Shown piece by piece: positions 8,999 through 18,232 of a stretch of 64,000 nucleotides of DNA. The notes beneath the pieces are model-generated. The model searched no databases and was not told the DNA's origin. It saw nothing but the letters and a program-made list of their open reading frames with translations. The position numbers and the translations under genes are program-made. This DNA comes from an uncultured Paludibaculum sp. (GTDB lineage Bacteria > Acidobacteriota > Terriglobia > Bryobacterales > Bryobacteraceae). The stretch's first letter is position 1. Each line of letters opens with the position of its first letter. Location: the NCBI RefSeq assembly GCF_963665245.1, contig NZ_OY762269.1, forward strand, positions 2,114,501-2,178,500, written 5' to 3'.

Positions 8999-10192
8999 AT
9001 GCAACACGCCTCCGAACGCTTTCACGCCTTCGACGCTCTCCGCGCCTCCATGATGCTGCTCGGGGTCGCGCTACACAGTGCCACAGCCTACTCCACCTTT
9101 CCTGATGTCTGGTGGCTCAAGGATCCCGTTACCAGCCACTGGCTGGATGCGTTCCTCCTCTTCCTCCACTCGTTCCGCCTACCTGCCTTCTTTGTCATGA
9201 GTGGCTTCTTCGCCGCACTCCTGATCGGCCGGCGAGGCTGGCAGGGCTTCCTCGAAAACCGGGCCGCCCGCCTGGGCTTGCCGTTCCTCCTGGGGATGCT
9301 GTTCCTATACCCCGTCCTCAAGGTCGCCAGCGTCTTCTGTTACTTCCTCGTCCGTCAGCCCGACGCCTGGAATCGGACCCTTGGCTGGCTCGGCGAAGGC
9401 CGTCTGGAGCGTGCCATCGAGCCGATGCACCTCTGGTTCCTGGAAATCCTCATGTGGCTGTGCCTCGCCGCCGCCCCCCTGGCTCCGCGCCTCACCCGTT
9501 GGCTCGGCCGCACGTGGTTCCGCTCGGTGCTGACCAACCGCTTCGCCCCACTCTTCTGGGGGTTGCTGACCTTCCTGACCCTCCTGCCCATGGAATTCGG
9601 CATCCTCGACACACCTCACAACTTCGCCCCGCACTTCCGCATCATTGGCGCGTATGCCGTTTTCTTCGCCTTCGGATGGGGTCTCTACTGCCACCGCGAA
9701 TCCTTGCCTCTGCTTCGCTCCGCCGGTTGGCCTCACGTTGCTCTGGCGCTCTTGTTCACGTTTTTCACTATCGGCGCCATCGACCGCCAGGTGGCCAACC
9801 GCGCCGTTCGCGATTGGCCCGCCTTTCTCGCCACCTGCGCCGGCACCGCCCTCACCGCGTGGTTCATGATCTTCGGCCTCATCGGGCTCTTCCTCCGCTA
9901 TTGCTCGCAGCCTTCCGCCCGGCACCGCTACCTCTCGGATTCGGCCTATTGGCTCTATATTGTTCATCCGCCGGTCCTGGTCGCCCTGCAGATCCCAATG
10001 ATGCCGCTGCCGTGGCCAGCCGAGGTCAAAGCACTGATTGGGCTGTTCGCCGCCGTTCCAATCCTGCTCGCCAGCTACCACTACTTCGTCCGCTCCACCT
10101 GGATCGGTGTCATCCTGAACGGACGCAAGTACCCGGTACCGGCCCAAACCACCGCAATTGAAACTTGTTTGGAACCCCAAGCATCCGTATAA
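8999..10192 (+). CDS. Acyltransferase 3 family membrane protein (OpgC/OafA-like)
   Basis: A 397-residue polytopic membrane protein with about ten hydrophobic segments. The family hallmark is at the start: FHAFDALRASMMLLGVALHSA (residues 9-29), with the catalytic-type His in the first transmembrane segment region. Later come FVMSGFFAALL, RAARLGLPFL and the MHLWFLEILMWL segment. This family transfers acyl groups, often succinyl or acetyl, onto periplasmic glucans, LPS or other envelope sugars. The order of motifs is closest to glucan-modifying OpgC (MdoC), but the substrate is unknown. It stands alone: the next gene has its own promoter, whose -10 box overlaps this stop codon. Confidence 0.82.
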   Translation: MQHASERFHAFDALRASMMLLGVALHSATAYSTFPDVWWLKDPVTSHWLDAFLLFLHSFRLPAFFVMSGFFAALLIGRRGWQGFLENRAARLGLPFLLGMLFLYPVLKVASVFCYFLVRQPDAWNRTLGWLGEGRLERAIEPMHLWFLEILMWLCLAAAPLAPRLTRWLGRTWFRSVLTNRFAPLFWGLLTFLTLLPMEFGILDTPHNFAPHFRIIGAYAVFFAFGWGLYCHRESLPLLRSAGWPHVALALLFTFFTIGAIDRQVANRAVRDWPAFLATCAGTALTAWFMIFGLIGLFLRYCSQPSARHRYLSDSAYWLYIVHPPVLVALQIPMMPLPWPAEVKALIGLFAAVPILLASYHYFVRSTWIGVILNGRKYPVPAQTTAIETCLEPQASV

Positions 10193-10193
10193 T
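10165..10193 (+). promoter_or_regulatory. Promoter for the 10250 gene
   Basis: TTGTTT (10165-10170), a 17-base spacer and a perfect TATAAT (10188-10193). The -10 box overlaps the stop codon of the acyltransferase gene. The predicted leader is about 50 bases. Confidence 0.55.
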
Positions 10194-10249
10194 CGACAGA
10201 ACCATCAGGAAACCGGCCCGGTCTGCCGATCACTTCTGCAGAGGTGTTT

Positions 10250-10855
10250 ATGGAGATCCTAGGTGACAGACACTTCGTCGAGATTCCGGGCGACAAACTC
10301 CACCAGTTGCCGCCCCTTCTCATCCGGGCCGGCGCCGAAGCGGCACGCATGAGCCGGACCATCGAGATGGCCAGCACGCTGATCGAATCAGAGGAAATGC
10401 TGGCCCAAATCCCGATGGAACCGCTGGATCAGGAGCGGCGCAAGATGGATCTGGCTATCCAACTTGTCGAGCAGTACCTCGGCCTCATCGAGCACTGGCG
10501 CCTGGGTGACTCCATCCTCGACTGGATCCGCCAATGCGAGATGACGTTCGAAATGCGTCAGGACCTTCGCCCGCTGCTGCGCCCCGACGTCTGGCCCCAT
10601 GCCGGCCGCTCGAGCTTCGTGATGCTGCTGCGCGACAAGGCGGTGGATACCCATGGCATCGCCCCTGAAAACGCCGTAGGCACGCGACTGGCTTTCCGAC
10701 AGCCACCTCCGCTGAACTGCTTCTCCGATCAGTTCCTTCTGTATCTGAAGGCGACCCTGGCCTCGACCGCCTATAGCACTTGGTCGAACCTCTCGCCCGA
10801 TCCCACCTCGGCCTTCCCGCCGGAGCGTTTTTCGTTCGAAGTCCACGCGATCTAG
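10250..10855 (+). CDS. Hypothetical protein
   Basis: A 201-residue soluble protein that I do not recognise. The N-terminal half is helical and charged (AGAEAARMSRTIEMAS, LDQERRKMDLAIQLVEQYL). The C-terminal half is rich in aromatic residues and proline. No signal peptide, membrane segment or catalytic motif is visible. The ATG at 10250 is chosen over an in-frame GTG at 10244 because AGAGG lies 5 bases before it. A promoter with a perfect TATAAT is 56 bases upstream and a terminator hairpin follows, so it is probably a single-gene unit. Confidence 0.65.
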   Translation: MEILGDRHFVEIPGDKLHQLPPLLIRAGAEAARMSRTIEMASTLIESEEMLAQIPMEPLDQERRKMDLAIQLVEQYLGLIEHWRLGDSILDWIRQCEMTFEMRQDLRPLLRPDVWPHAGRSSFVMLLRDKAVDTHGIAPENAVGTRLAFRQPPPLNCFSDQFLLYLKATLASTAYSTWSNLSPDPTSAFPPERFSFEVHAI

Positions 10856-10860
10856 CACCG

Positions 10861-10883
10861 GCCCCCTCCAGCCCGGAGGGGGC
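10861..10883 (+). terminator. Terminator-like hairpin
   Basis: A perfect 9-bp stem (10861-10869 with 10875-10883) with a 5-base loop lies 5 bases after the stop at 10855. The T run is weak (TTCCGCGTCTCTT). Confidence 0.55.
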
Positions 10884-10924
10884 TTCCGCGTCTCTTCAGC
10901 CTTCTCTCTCACCACCTTGCTACG

Positions 10925-11950
10925 ATGGCAAAGTCTATGCGCATAGCAGTGGTCGGACTTGGCTTCATGGGATTGACCCATCTGAAAGCCTACAAAAGAA
11001 TCCCCGGTGTCGAGATCGGCGCCGTAAGCTGTAATGAACCAAAGGTCCTGGCCGGAGATCTATCCTCCATCCAGGGCAACCTGGACATCGACGGCGAGGC
11101 GGTTGATTTCCAATCCGCCCAGAAATTCGCCGACGCCCTGGAATGTGTGCGGCGGGCCGACGTGGACGCAGTGGACCTCTGTTTGCCCACGGCCATGCAC
11201 GCGCCCATCGCCATCGAGGCCTTGCGGGCCGGCAAACACGTTCTCGTGGAAAAACCCATGGCGCTCGACGCCGCGCAGTGCGACCAGATGATGGCCGAGG
11301 CCGAAAAGGCCGGCCGGCTTCTGATGAGTGCCCAGGTTCTGCGTTTCTTCCCCGCCTACATCCCGCTTATCGAAGCGGCACAGACCGGCAAACTCGGCGA
11401 ACCCCGCCATGGCCTGTTCCGCCGCCGCTGCGCCGCGCCTGGCTGGAGTGCGTGGCTGGCGAACAAGTCCACTTCCGGCGGCGGCGTCTTCGACCTGCTC
11501 ATCCACGATGTCGACATGGCCCTCGTCTGCTTTGGCAAGCCCCAGGCCGTCTCCGCCACCGGCTTTGAAGATTTGCCCGGCGGCGTCGACATGCTTACCG
11601 CCCAGCTCTACTATCCCAATGGCTTCTCAGTGACGATCACGGGCGGCTGGCATCTGCAATCCAACTATCCGTTCTCGATGGAGTACACGGTGGTCGGCAA
11701 GGACGCGGCCATCGAGTACAGCTCCGCCGGACGCCCGCCGCACTGGTACGGCCGTGGAGAGGAGCGCGCCTTGCCGCTCTCTCCGGTCGACGGCTACCAG
11801 GCCGAAATCGAGTACTTTGTCCATTGCATTCAGACCGGCTCGAAGCCTGAGCGCTGCACCCCGCAGTCGTCAGCCGACGCCGTGAAATTGACCCGCCTTC
11901 TTGAGGACGCGCGGGCCCGCCAAGGAGAGATTCTGCCATGTCAAATTTGA
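10925..11950 (+). CDS. Gfo/Idh/MocA-family oxidoreductase
   Basis: A 341-residue NAD(P)-dependent sugar or cyclitol dehydrogenase. The Rossmann motif VGLGFMG is at residues 10-16 and the family EKP motif (VLVEKPMALD) has E109-K110-P111. The C-terminal alpha/beta domain contains GGGVFDLLIHDVDMALV, with the substrate-site Asp and His pattern. The substrate is unknown. The gene overlaps the next one by 13 bases, so the two enzymes are translationally coupled and probably act on the same sugar or inositol-type substrate. ATG at 10925 is used; a second in-frame ATG at 10937 starts directly at MRIAVVG and is possible. Confidence 0.88.
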   Translation: MAKSMRIAVVGLGFMGLTHLKAYKRIPGVEIGAVSCNEPKVLAGDLSSIQGNLDIDGEAVDFQSAQKFADALECVRRADVDAVDLCLPTAMHAPIAIEALRAGKHVLVEKPMALDAAQCDQMMAEAEKAGRLLMSAQVLRFFPAYIPLIEAAQTGKLGEPRHGLFRRRCAAPGWSAWLANKSTSGGGVFDLLIHDVDMALVCFGKPQAVSATGFEDLPGGVDMLTAQLYYPNGFSVTITGGWHLQSNYPFSMEYTVVGKDAAIEYSSAGRPPHWYGRGEERALPLSPVDGYQAEIEYFVHCIQTGSKPERCTPQSSADAVKLTRLLEDARARQGEILPCQI

Positions 11951-12783
11951 CCCTGAAAGATCGCGAAGTCGGCATCTTTTTCTGGGCTGAACCCGATGCC
12001 CTGGCCACGCTTCGCACCGTGAAGTCCTGCGGCGTTGTCTCCGGCCAACTGGCCATTGACGGCACAGTGAAGCTCACGCCCGAGACGACGGCCGCCTGGA
12101 AGGCCGCCATCGCCACCGAGGACTTCCACGTCTTTACGGTCTTCGCCGCCTACGAAGGCGAGGACTACGCCGATATCCCCACGGTCGTGCGCACCGTCGG
12201 CTTCATGCCGGCGGAGACTCGTGCCGCCCGCGAACTACGCACCCGTGAGGTGATCGACTTCGCGGCGGCCTTGGGTGTGAAGAGCTTTGGCTGCCACGTC
12301 GGCTTCATCCCCCACGACCCGACTCACCCCGAGTACATCGCCGTCCGCGATCTGGTGCGCCGTATCGCCGACTATGCCGCCACGTTCGGCATGACCTATT
12401 GCCTGGAAACCGGCCAGGAGCCGGCCGATCAACTCCTCGCCTTCTTTGGCGATGTGGAACGCGCCAACGTCAAAATCAACTTCGACCCGGCCAACATGAT
12501 CCTCTACGGTTCGGGCGAACCGGTCGCCGCATTTGAGCTCCTGGCCGGTCAGGTGATCAGCGTCCACGGCAAGGACGGCGACTGGCCCGATGCCGCCAAG
12601 CCGGGCTCTCTTGGGACCGAACGCATCCTGGGTGAAGGCTCAGTGAACATCCCCAAGTTCATGGCAGCGCTGAAAGCCAAGGGCTATAACGGCCCTGTCT
12701 GCGTGGAATCGGGCGTCCATGGCGAAGAGCAGCGCTGGCAGACGTTGAGCAACGCCGTGAAGCTGCTGAATAGTCTCCGCTAA
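11938..12783 (+). CDS. Sugar phosphate isomerase/epimerase (xylose-isomerase-like TIM barrel)
   Basis: A 281-residue AP-endonuclease-2/xylose-isomerase-like TIM barrel. Metal-ligand segments typical of the family are present: SFGCHVGFIPHD, YCLETGQEP (Glu), VKINFDPANM (Asp), VISVHGKDGDW (His) and VCVESGVHGE (Glu). Family members isomerise or epimerise keto-sugars or inositol derivatives. It begins inside the end of the Gfo/Idh/MocA gene (13-base overlap), so both are made together, a common pairing in sugar or inositol catabolism. A 14-bp terminator follows. Confidence 0.85.
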   Translation: MSNLTLKDREVGIFFWAEPDALATLRTVKSCGVVSGQLAIDGTVKLTPETTAAWKAAIATEDFHVFTVFAAYEGEDYADIPTVVRTVGFMPAETRAARELRTREVIDFAAALGVKSFGCHVGFIPHDPTHPEYIAVRDLVRRIADYAATFGMTYCLETGQEPADQLLAFFGDVERANVKINFDPANMILYGSGEPVAAFELLAGQVISVHGKDGDWPDAAKPGSLGTERILGEGSVNIPKFMAALKAKGYNGPVCVESGVHGEEQRWQTLSNAVKLLNSLR

Positions 12784-12795
12784 TCAAGAACGCAG

Positions 12796-12848
12796 AACGG
12801 GCCGGGCCGTGGAGGGTGGCATTCCCGCTCTCCGCGGCCCGGCCCGTT
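12796..12848 (+). terminator. Long rho-independent terminator
   Basis: A perfect 14-bp stem (12796-12809 with 12835-12848) begins 12 bases past the isomerase stop and is followed by TGTTCT. The convergent PEP-CTERM gene ends 71 bases further on, so the hairpin may serve both strands. Confidence 0.8.
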
Positions 12849-12919
12849 TGTTCTCAGCCGCTGAGTCTGAATCGCCCTTCGGATTTCAGTCAGTTTCCGG
12901 TGCGCATACCGGCCCGATG

Positions 12920-13540
12920 TTAGCGGGACTTCCGCCCGAATCGATGCCGGATGGCCACCACACCGGCCAAACCCAATCCCACTAGCGCTGCCGAAGCTGG
13001 TTCTGGAACCGGATCCGGTTCCGTATTGCCCAGCACCTGCACGTATGCGAACGCGGAGGCTGAGTATCCGGTCCCAATCAGAATGTCGGGGTCGGTACTA
13101 GTAAATGGGTTGGCGCTGTAGAGGTCGTAATAGAAGATCAGAGTGCCGGCCGAGAACGCGCCGGCGGGCACATCTGGAAAGATCTCAATTTGACCGATCC
13201 CGGTAGGGATCGAAGAATCATAGGTCTCGGACCACGTGGTGCCAGCGAGATCGTTCACCAGCATCACGAATTGGGTGCTCGCGAAGAACGGCGTGAAGGT
13301 GCCAACCGGTGTGATGGTGTCAAAATCCACGCCCGTGAATAGCGCATACTGCGTTGGTTGACCTGGATAGTCCGGCGTGTACGTGATGGTGCCGCCCCAC
13401 CCAGCCGTTCCACCGGGATAGCCGGTCGCGGCGGGTGACACCGGGAAGACGCCAATGTCCACAATCATGGCTCCCTGCGCGGACACAGTCGCAAGGCAGG
13501 CCAAGGCGGCCAAATGAAGGAGTTTGGGTGTTCTGCGCAT
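12920..13540 (-). CDS. PEP-CTERM sorting domain protein
   Basis: A 206-residue exported protein with a signal peptide (KLLHLAALACLATVSAQGA) and a beta-rich body without cysteines. It ends in a classic PEP-CTERM tail: VPEPASAALVGLGLAGVVAI followed by the basic RHRFGRKSR. PEP-CTERM proteins are anchored or processed by exosortase and are often tied to exopolysaccharide production. No exosortase gene is in this window. The start lies 9 bases downstream of the 749-residue secreted protein, so the two are co-transcribed. Confidence 0.82.
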   Translation of the reverse strand: MRRTPKLLHLAALACLATVSAQGAMIVDIGVFPVSPAATGYPGGTAGWGGTITYTPDYPGQPTQYALFTGVDFDTITPVGTFTPFFASTQFVMLVNDLAGTTWSETYDSSIPTGIGQIEIFPDVPAGAFSAGTLIFYYDLYSANPFTSTDPDILIGTGYSASAFAYVQVLGNTEPDPVPEPASAALVGLGLAGVVAIRHRFGRKSR

Positions 13541-13549
13541 AGTGAAACC

Positions 13550-15799
13550 TTATCGGGCGGTTGTAATTGCAATGGTCTGCGGAGCGGCGTTGGCGGCCGC
13601 AACCGTCAGGGTGAGGCGAAACGGCGTCGCAATCGGTAGGCTGGTGCAGCCGGAGAAGTCGACCTGCACTGGGTAGGTCGCCGAAGCTGCGGGTGCCAAG
13701 GTGGCCGGCCCCAACAGAGGAAGAGAGGAGACCAGCCGGACCGCGGGCGCGCAAGGCACCCCCGAGCTCTGGACGATCGTGGCGTTGGTGATGTTCGGCT
13801 GGGCCGCGCTGGCCGTGCCGGAGTTCCGCAGCGCGATGTTGAAGACGCGGGTCCCAGCCGTTCCGGATTTCGAATAGGTAGACAGGATCATACGCGGAAC
13901 GCCCTGGCTGAAGTTGGCCACGATGGTGACGGGATCGTAGGGGGCTACCTTGTATGGGTTCTGGAAAGACAAACCTGGCCCGTACGACGACGAGAAGCCC
14001 TGGAAACTGCACGAAGAGCCAGCCGTAATTGTCGCAGTTGCCGACACTTGACTACCCGGCAAGACCCACTGCTGAGTCGATCCGCCTTGCAAGGTATTCG
14101 TGCCGCAACCTGCCGGGCTCACCGCGGCCTTAACCAGTAGTTCACTGATATAGGCCATCGTGTATGTGTGATTGCCCGCCGGGACTACGATCGTTTGGCT
14201 GGATCCACTCGGCCCGCCCAACCAACCGTTTCGCCGGTAACGGGCTCCGGGATACTGCGGGAGGGACTCGTCCGGGAAGTTCACCGTGCACGAAAGCCCG
14301 ACGGCCCAGTCAAAAGTCCGAGGTGTCTGGTAGACGCCAGGTTGGCAGTCGGCTGCGCCTTGCACTGTAAACGGTGCCGTCGTCGTGTTGAGGCCGGCCG
14401 TCGCCGTGATCGAGATGCTGGCCACAGATGCTCCCGAGATTTCGAAGGCGTGGCGGGTCAACGGTAGGGTCGGAACCGCAAATCGGGGCGCCGTCTGGTT
14501 GGATGGATCGTCGGAGTCGATCCTAGGCGCCAACCCGGCCTGCAGTTGCACCGGTCCAGGCGTCACTGACGAACTGTTATAGCCCACCAGGACCGGGATG
14601 TCGTAGTTCGAGATCATGCCCGGAATGGCGCCGAAGCCGGTTACTTCGTATATTCCTTCGTAGACATTGGGCTCAACCATGGTGAGGGGTGCGTAAGGGC
14701 CGGCGGCGGTCACTACGGCCGGAGCAGCGACGAACGGGCCGATTTCGTTCACGATCTTCCGCACAGGGCTGTCTGCTGCGGTCGATCCCAATGCGTACAG
14801 TCCGGAGTAAAGAACCACCCCGGGTGGGACGTTGTAGAAGCGTAGGTAGAAACGGGTGCCTTGCGTTGCCAGACCCGCGCGATCTAGCCCATCCGGGCTG
14901 GCGGGGAATGCGGGGTTGTAAAATCCTGACTCGGTCGAGTAGACCCACGCGATCCCGTTCTGCGGTGTGGCCGCGAAAACTGGTGCATCGGCCGTCGGCC
15001 AAGTCTCACCGATGGAGCGGAGCATTGTTGCAGCGCCAAAGGTCTCCCCGACGCGCACGACGAATGACGTAGCCTCCGTTAAGGTGGCGCCCGATGGGTT
15101 GGTAAGCAACTCCGGATTCACGCTGCAGCATTTGTCATAGTGCGCTCCATCAAGAAGCTCCGCCGAATTGGCTGCATTGCGGATGGATATCTGAAGGGGA
15201 GCCAGAACGTAGCCGACGGTGAAGCTTGGATTGGCCAATTGGGGTACGCCCTGCCCCACGAACGTGATCATGGCGGAGACACCCGTCGGGATCAGGGTGC
15301 CGGAAATCATATTCCGGATAGACCCTCGAAGGTTTGCCAGACGCAATACTCTCAACGGCTGCCCTGCTGCAGGATAGAGTGGGATCCCGGTCCATTTTAT
15401 GGAGTTTGTTCCGAGAAGGACACCTGCATGGACGTTGCACGGCGAGCCTGGGACCGTGGTATTCCCGAAGCTATCACACGCGATCTGCTCGTTGGCGGGT
15501 GGAGGACCGCCTTCCGGCTCGTCCACCAGTAGCAATGCCTCGGTCAACTGGTATGTCGGATTCAAGATCCGGCTCGTAGCCGGCACACTGAAAAATACCT
15601 GAATGTCGAACGTCGGTGTGGTTCCAACTGGAGCCTGAGCACCGCGGCACGTAATCAAGACGTCTCCGAACTGTTCTGTCAGACCACCGTCTCTCACATT
15701 CGGAGCGGCTGTGGGATTCGCAATGCAGGTTAGCTCATTTTGCGCGATAACAGGCAGGAGAGACACCAGGGCGAGGCCAAGCAGGAGTTTTAATTTCAT
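13550..15799 (-). CDS. Large exported protein, unknown function
   Basis: A 749-residue protein with a clear signal peptide (KLKLLLGLALVSLLPVIA). The body is beta-rich and low in charge, with CXnC pairs (CCSVNPE, CNVHAGVLLG) and a C-terminal region that resembles CARDB or Ig-like folds (NSGTASAAQPNITNATIV). It looks like the many secreted surface proteins of Bryobacterales, but I cannot name the family. It is the first gene of a two-gene unit with the PEP-CTERM protein and has an excellent promoter 45 bases upstream of the predicted leader end. Confidence 0.7.
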   Translation of the reverse strand: MKLKLLLGLALVSLLPVIAQNELTCIANPTAAPNVRDGGLTEQFGDVLITCRGAQAPVGTTPTFDIQVFFSVPATSRILNPTYQLTEALLLVDEPEGGPPPANEQIACDSFGNTTVPGSPCNVHAGVLLGTNSIKWTGIPLYPAAGQPLRVLRLANLRGSIRNMISGTLIPTGVSAMITFVGQGVPQLANPSFTVGYVLAPLQISIRNAANSAELLDGAHYDKCCSVNPELLTNPSGATLTEATSFVVRVGETFGAATMLRSIGETWPTADAPVFAATPQNGIAWVYSTESGFYNPAFPASPDGLDRAGLATQGTRFYLRFYNVPPGVVLYSGLYALGSTAADSPVRKIVNEIGPFVAAPAVVTAAGPYAPLTMVEPNVYEGIYEVTGFGAIPGMISNYDIPVLVGYNSSSVTPGPVQLQAGLAPRIDSDDPSNQTAPRFAVPTLPLTRHAFEISGASVASISITATAGLNTTTAPFTVQGAADCQPGVYQTPRTFDWAVGLSCTVNFPDESLPQYPGARYRRNGWLGGPSGSSQTIVVPAGNHTYTMAYISELLVKAAVSPAGCGTNTLQGGSTQQWVLPGSQVSATATITAGSSCSFQGFSSSYGPGLSFQNPYKVAPYDPVTIVANFSQGVPRMILSTYSKSGTAGTRVFNIALRNSGTASAAQPNITNATIVQSSGVPCAPAVRLVSSLPLLGPATLAPAASATYPVQVDFSGCTSLPIATPFRLTLTVAAANAAPQTIAITTAR

Positions 15800-15851
15800 G
15801 AAGATTCTTTATCCAAACCAAAGACTCTGGGCAGGAGTAACCACCCCAAAT

Positions 15852-15880
15852 TATATAGGATGTGGCTCGCTTGCTGTCAA
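15852..15880 (-). promoter_or_regulatory. Strong sigma-70-like promoter
   Basis: On the minus strand a perfect TTGACA (15880-15875), a 17-base spacer and TATATA (15857-15852) occur; a perfect TATAAT overlaps at 15855-15850 with 19-base spacing. It should drive the 13550-15799 and 12920-13540 unit. Confidence 0.7.
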
Positions 15881-16754
15881 AAATCCAGAAATTCTTCTGC
15901 TGATTCTGTACCGATCGTTGTGGTTTGACTCGGTTTGACCCGGTATCCTATTGCCATGCCCCTTAATTTCGACAATTCCCCTCACCCGCGCCAATGCGGC
16001 CAGCGGCAGTCTGCAAACGGGCGGCTGCCAATCGCAACGTGAAAACGCTCGTGGGACCGTGATAGAGCGCACTCCGAAGAGGTCCGCGCGCCGTGGTCCT
16101 TACCGGCTTCTGGCTCAGCGATCGGCTTGGAACCGGCTCACCCGGCTGCCGGGTTCACCGCCACGGCGGCACCTTCGGCGATGGCGCGTCCGTGTGGCTC
16201 CTCAGTCGTGCGTCTCGAGTCAATAGCAGAGACACCACTAGAGTAGGCATGACCTCCGCGCCTGGGAATGGCGCCCGCTGCTGGTGCAGTGAGTGCCCGC
16301 GGCAATTGGGAGCCAGCCACCGTGGACGGACTTCTTGGGGCCTTCAGTGGCCCTCGGAGGGCCGGCACGGCGCTTGCGACGAGCATCGGGCCAGCCTGTG
16401 CAGTGCACCCTCTATCCTGGAGGTGGCACGCTGCCTTTTTACGGTCCTGCAACCAGATCCCGAGTTGGCACGTGAAGTGGGTCACCCCAAGCACAACCAA
16501 TGGGACGCCAGTCTGGAGGATCGATGACGGCTCCATACGTGTATAGTGGGCCGCATTTGTGAATCCTCTCAATGTGGGGCGCGGATTCCAATGTAGTACG
16601 AGGAATCGGCCACGTCGGATGCTGGCATCCCCCTTGGGTCCCAGTGTCTGGCTACGCTGTAGGCTTGACTTCGTCGTAGACCAGATAGGGTGAGGATATG
16701 GTTTGACTTTAATCCCTGCGGAGTCTTACGCTTACCGGTGAGGGAATAGCTGCG
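15881..16754. other. Intergenic region of about 870 bases, no gene seen
   Basis: Short open frames on both strands lack ribosome-binding sites and recognisable motifs. Two direct copies of GGTTTGAC[T/C]CGG lie near 15918-15945. A TTGACT at 16703-16708 might be a -35 box for the PspA operon but has no good -10 partner. Confidence 0.5.
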
Positions 16755-17453
16755 ATGAGCAAGAAGTGGTACAACTACTTCGTTTCGGTCGACTCGGTGA
16801 CGGGGGATCCGGCTTCTGGCGGCGACACGGGCGAGAGCACTCCGGTGCCTGCCCATACCAGTGCGGCCGATGAGATTGCAGGAATCGCCCACTCCATCAA
16901 TCCCGGGCCCGCGCCCGCATTTTCCACTCCGGTAGCCGATCCCACTTCCTTCGCGCAGATCTATGAAGCGGCTGAAGTAAAGGTGCCCGCGCACGGATTC
17001 ACCATCTTCAAGATCGCGGAAATGCTCAAAAGCGAGCACATCCGCAGCCTCCCCGTCGAGATCAAGCGCAGCTCCGTCCTGCTGGCTCTGGACGCGGCCG
17101 GAGTGAAACTACAGGAGGTGATCGAGGACGCAGTGCATCGCGACCGGGCTCTGGACACATTCGAGTCCGTGCAGCAGCGGTCTCTCGATCAACTGGAGGC
17201 GCGCAAGGCCGAGGAAAACAAGGGCCTCCAGATGGAAGCGGACCGGGTCCTGAACGAGTTGCGGGCGAAGATCCAGGCCAACAACGACGAGGTCACCAAG
17301 GAACGTGAACGCCTGCAGGGCTGGCGGTTCCAGAAGCAACAGGAAGAGCGCCGCATCTTCGACGCGGTGGCTCCATTTGTCCCCGAGAATCCCATCACCA
17401 CCGGGCCCGCGGTGGTCGCCAAAGCAGAGTCCGGTAAGGTGCCCGGCAATTAG
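16755..17453 (+). CDS. Coiled-coil protein, first gene of the PspA-ABC-AAA operon
   Basis: A 232-residue protein that I do not recognise. Residues 1-70 are low-complexity and rich in Pro, Ala, Ser and Thr. Residues 70-120 look globular (FTIFKIAEMLKSEHI, KRSSVLLALDAAGV). Residues 120-205 are a long charged coiled coil (LDQLEARKAEENKG, AKIQANNDEVTKERERLQ). There is no signal peptide or membrane helix, so it is probably cytoplasmic. The PspA gene begins 20 bases later. Its coiled coil and position suggest that it binds PspA or the membrane complex; this is inference from context. Confidence 0.75.
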   Translation: MSKKWYNYFVSVDSVTGDPASGGDTGESTPVPAHTSAADEIAGIAHSINPGPAPAFSTPVADPTSFAQIYEAAEVKVPAHGFTIFKIAEMLKSEHIRSLPVEIKRSSVLLALDAAGVKLQEVIEDAVHRDRALDTFESVQQRSLDQLEARKAEENKGLQMEADRVLNELRAKIQANNDEVTKERERLQGWRFQKQQEERRIFDAVAPFVPENPITTGPAVVAKAESGKVPGN

Positions 17454-17473
17454 CCGGGAAGGAGCAGCAATTC

Positions 17474-18205
17474 ATGTTCGACCGCCTCTCGCGTGTTTTT
17501 CGTTCATTTTTTGGTTTCTTTATCTCCATCGCTGAGGATCCCGAGCTCATCCTGGAGCAGAACATTCGCGACATGAACGACCAGGTTCCGCGAATGAACG
17601 AGAGCATCGCGATGGTGAAAGCCAACGTGACGCTGCTCGAGAAGGAAGAAGCCAAGTATAAGGCTGAGCTGAACGACCTCGGAGCCAAGGTGAAGGCCAG
17701 CATTCAGGCCGGCCGCGACGATCTGGCCGGGCAGTTCGCCATCCACCTTGAGCAACTCCGGGGCGCCCTCGCGCGGACACAGGGCCAATTGACGACGGCG
17801 CGGTCGGCCTATGATAAGGCGCTGAACGTCAAGAAGGCCTTCCTGCGCGAGAAAGAGCGCAAGACCAACGAGGCGATGAACGCGATCCGCGACTATCGCC
17901 GTTCGAAGTGGCAGAAGCAGGTGGCCGACGCCATGGAGCAGTTCGAAGTGGCCGGCATCAGCCAGACGCACGACGAGATGGTCCGCAAGATCGAAGAGAC
18001 GACAGCCGTGAACGAAGCCCGGATGGAGATGGCCATCGGCAACGTCGACCAACAGCGGTTCCAGATTGAGGAAGACGCCGAGAAACTGCGCGCGGCCGAA
18101 CTGGTAAAGCAGTTCAAGGCGGAGATGGGCCTGATGACGCCCTCGGCGTCGGCCCCAGCACCGGAAAAGACGATCGGTGGCCGCGAGCAGGATCGCACCA
18201 CGTAG
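17474..18205 (+). CDS. pspA: PspA/IM30 family membrane-stress protein
   Basis: A 243-residue PspA/IM30 protein. It starts with the amphipathic membrane-binding helix (MFDRLSRVFRSFFGFFISIAEDPE), then AEDPELILEQNIRDMNDQVP and a long coiled coil to about residue 215. A Pro/Ala-rich tail follows. PspA proteins form ESCRT-III-like rods or rings on the inner membrane, protecting or remodelling it under stress. No pspF, pspB or pspC gene lies nearby; instead the gene sits inside an operon with an ABC transporter and an AAA+ ATPase. GGGAAGGAG precedes the start by about 10 bases. Confidence 0.88.
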   Translation: MFDRLSRVFRSFFGFFISIAEDPELILEQNIRDMNDQVPRMNESIAMVKANVTLLEKEEAKYKAELNDLGAKVKASIQAGRDDLAGQFAIHLEQLRGALARTQGQLTTARSAYDKALNVKKAFLREKERKTNEAMNAIRDYRRSKWQKQVADAMEQFEVAGISQTHDEMVRKIEETTAVNEARMEMAIGNVDQQRFQIEEDAEKLRAAELVKQFKAEMGLMTPSASAPAPEKTIGGREQDRTT

Positions 18206-18232
18206 TTGCAGGAGGCGACCTAAGAGGTAATC

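Noticed and set aside
9305..10180. Minus-strand frame of 291 codons
   Set aside because: Antisense to the acyltransferase, with no recognisable protein.
16703..16731. Promoter for the PspA operon at TTGACT
   Set aside because: No -10 box close to consensus at 16-18 bases; left as a possibility only.
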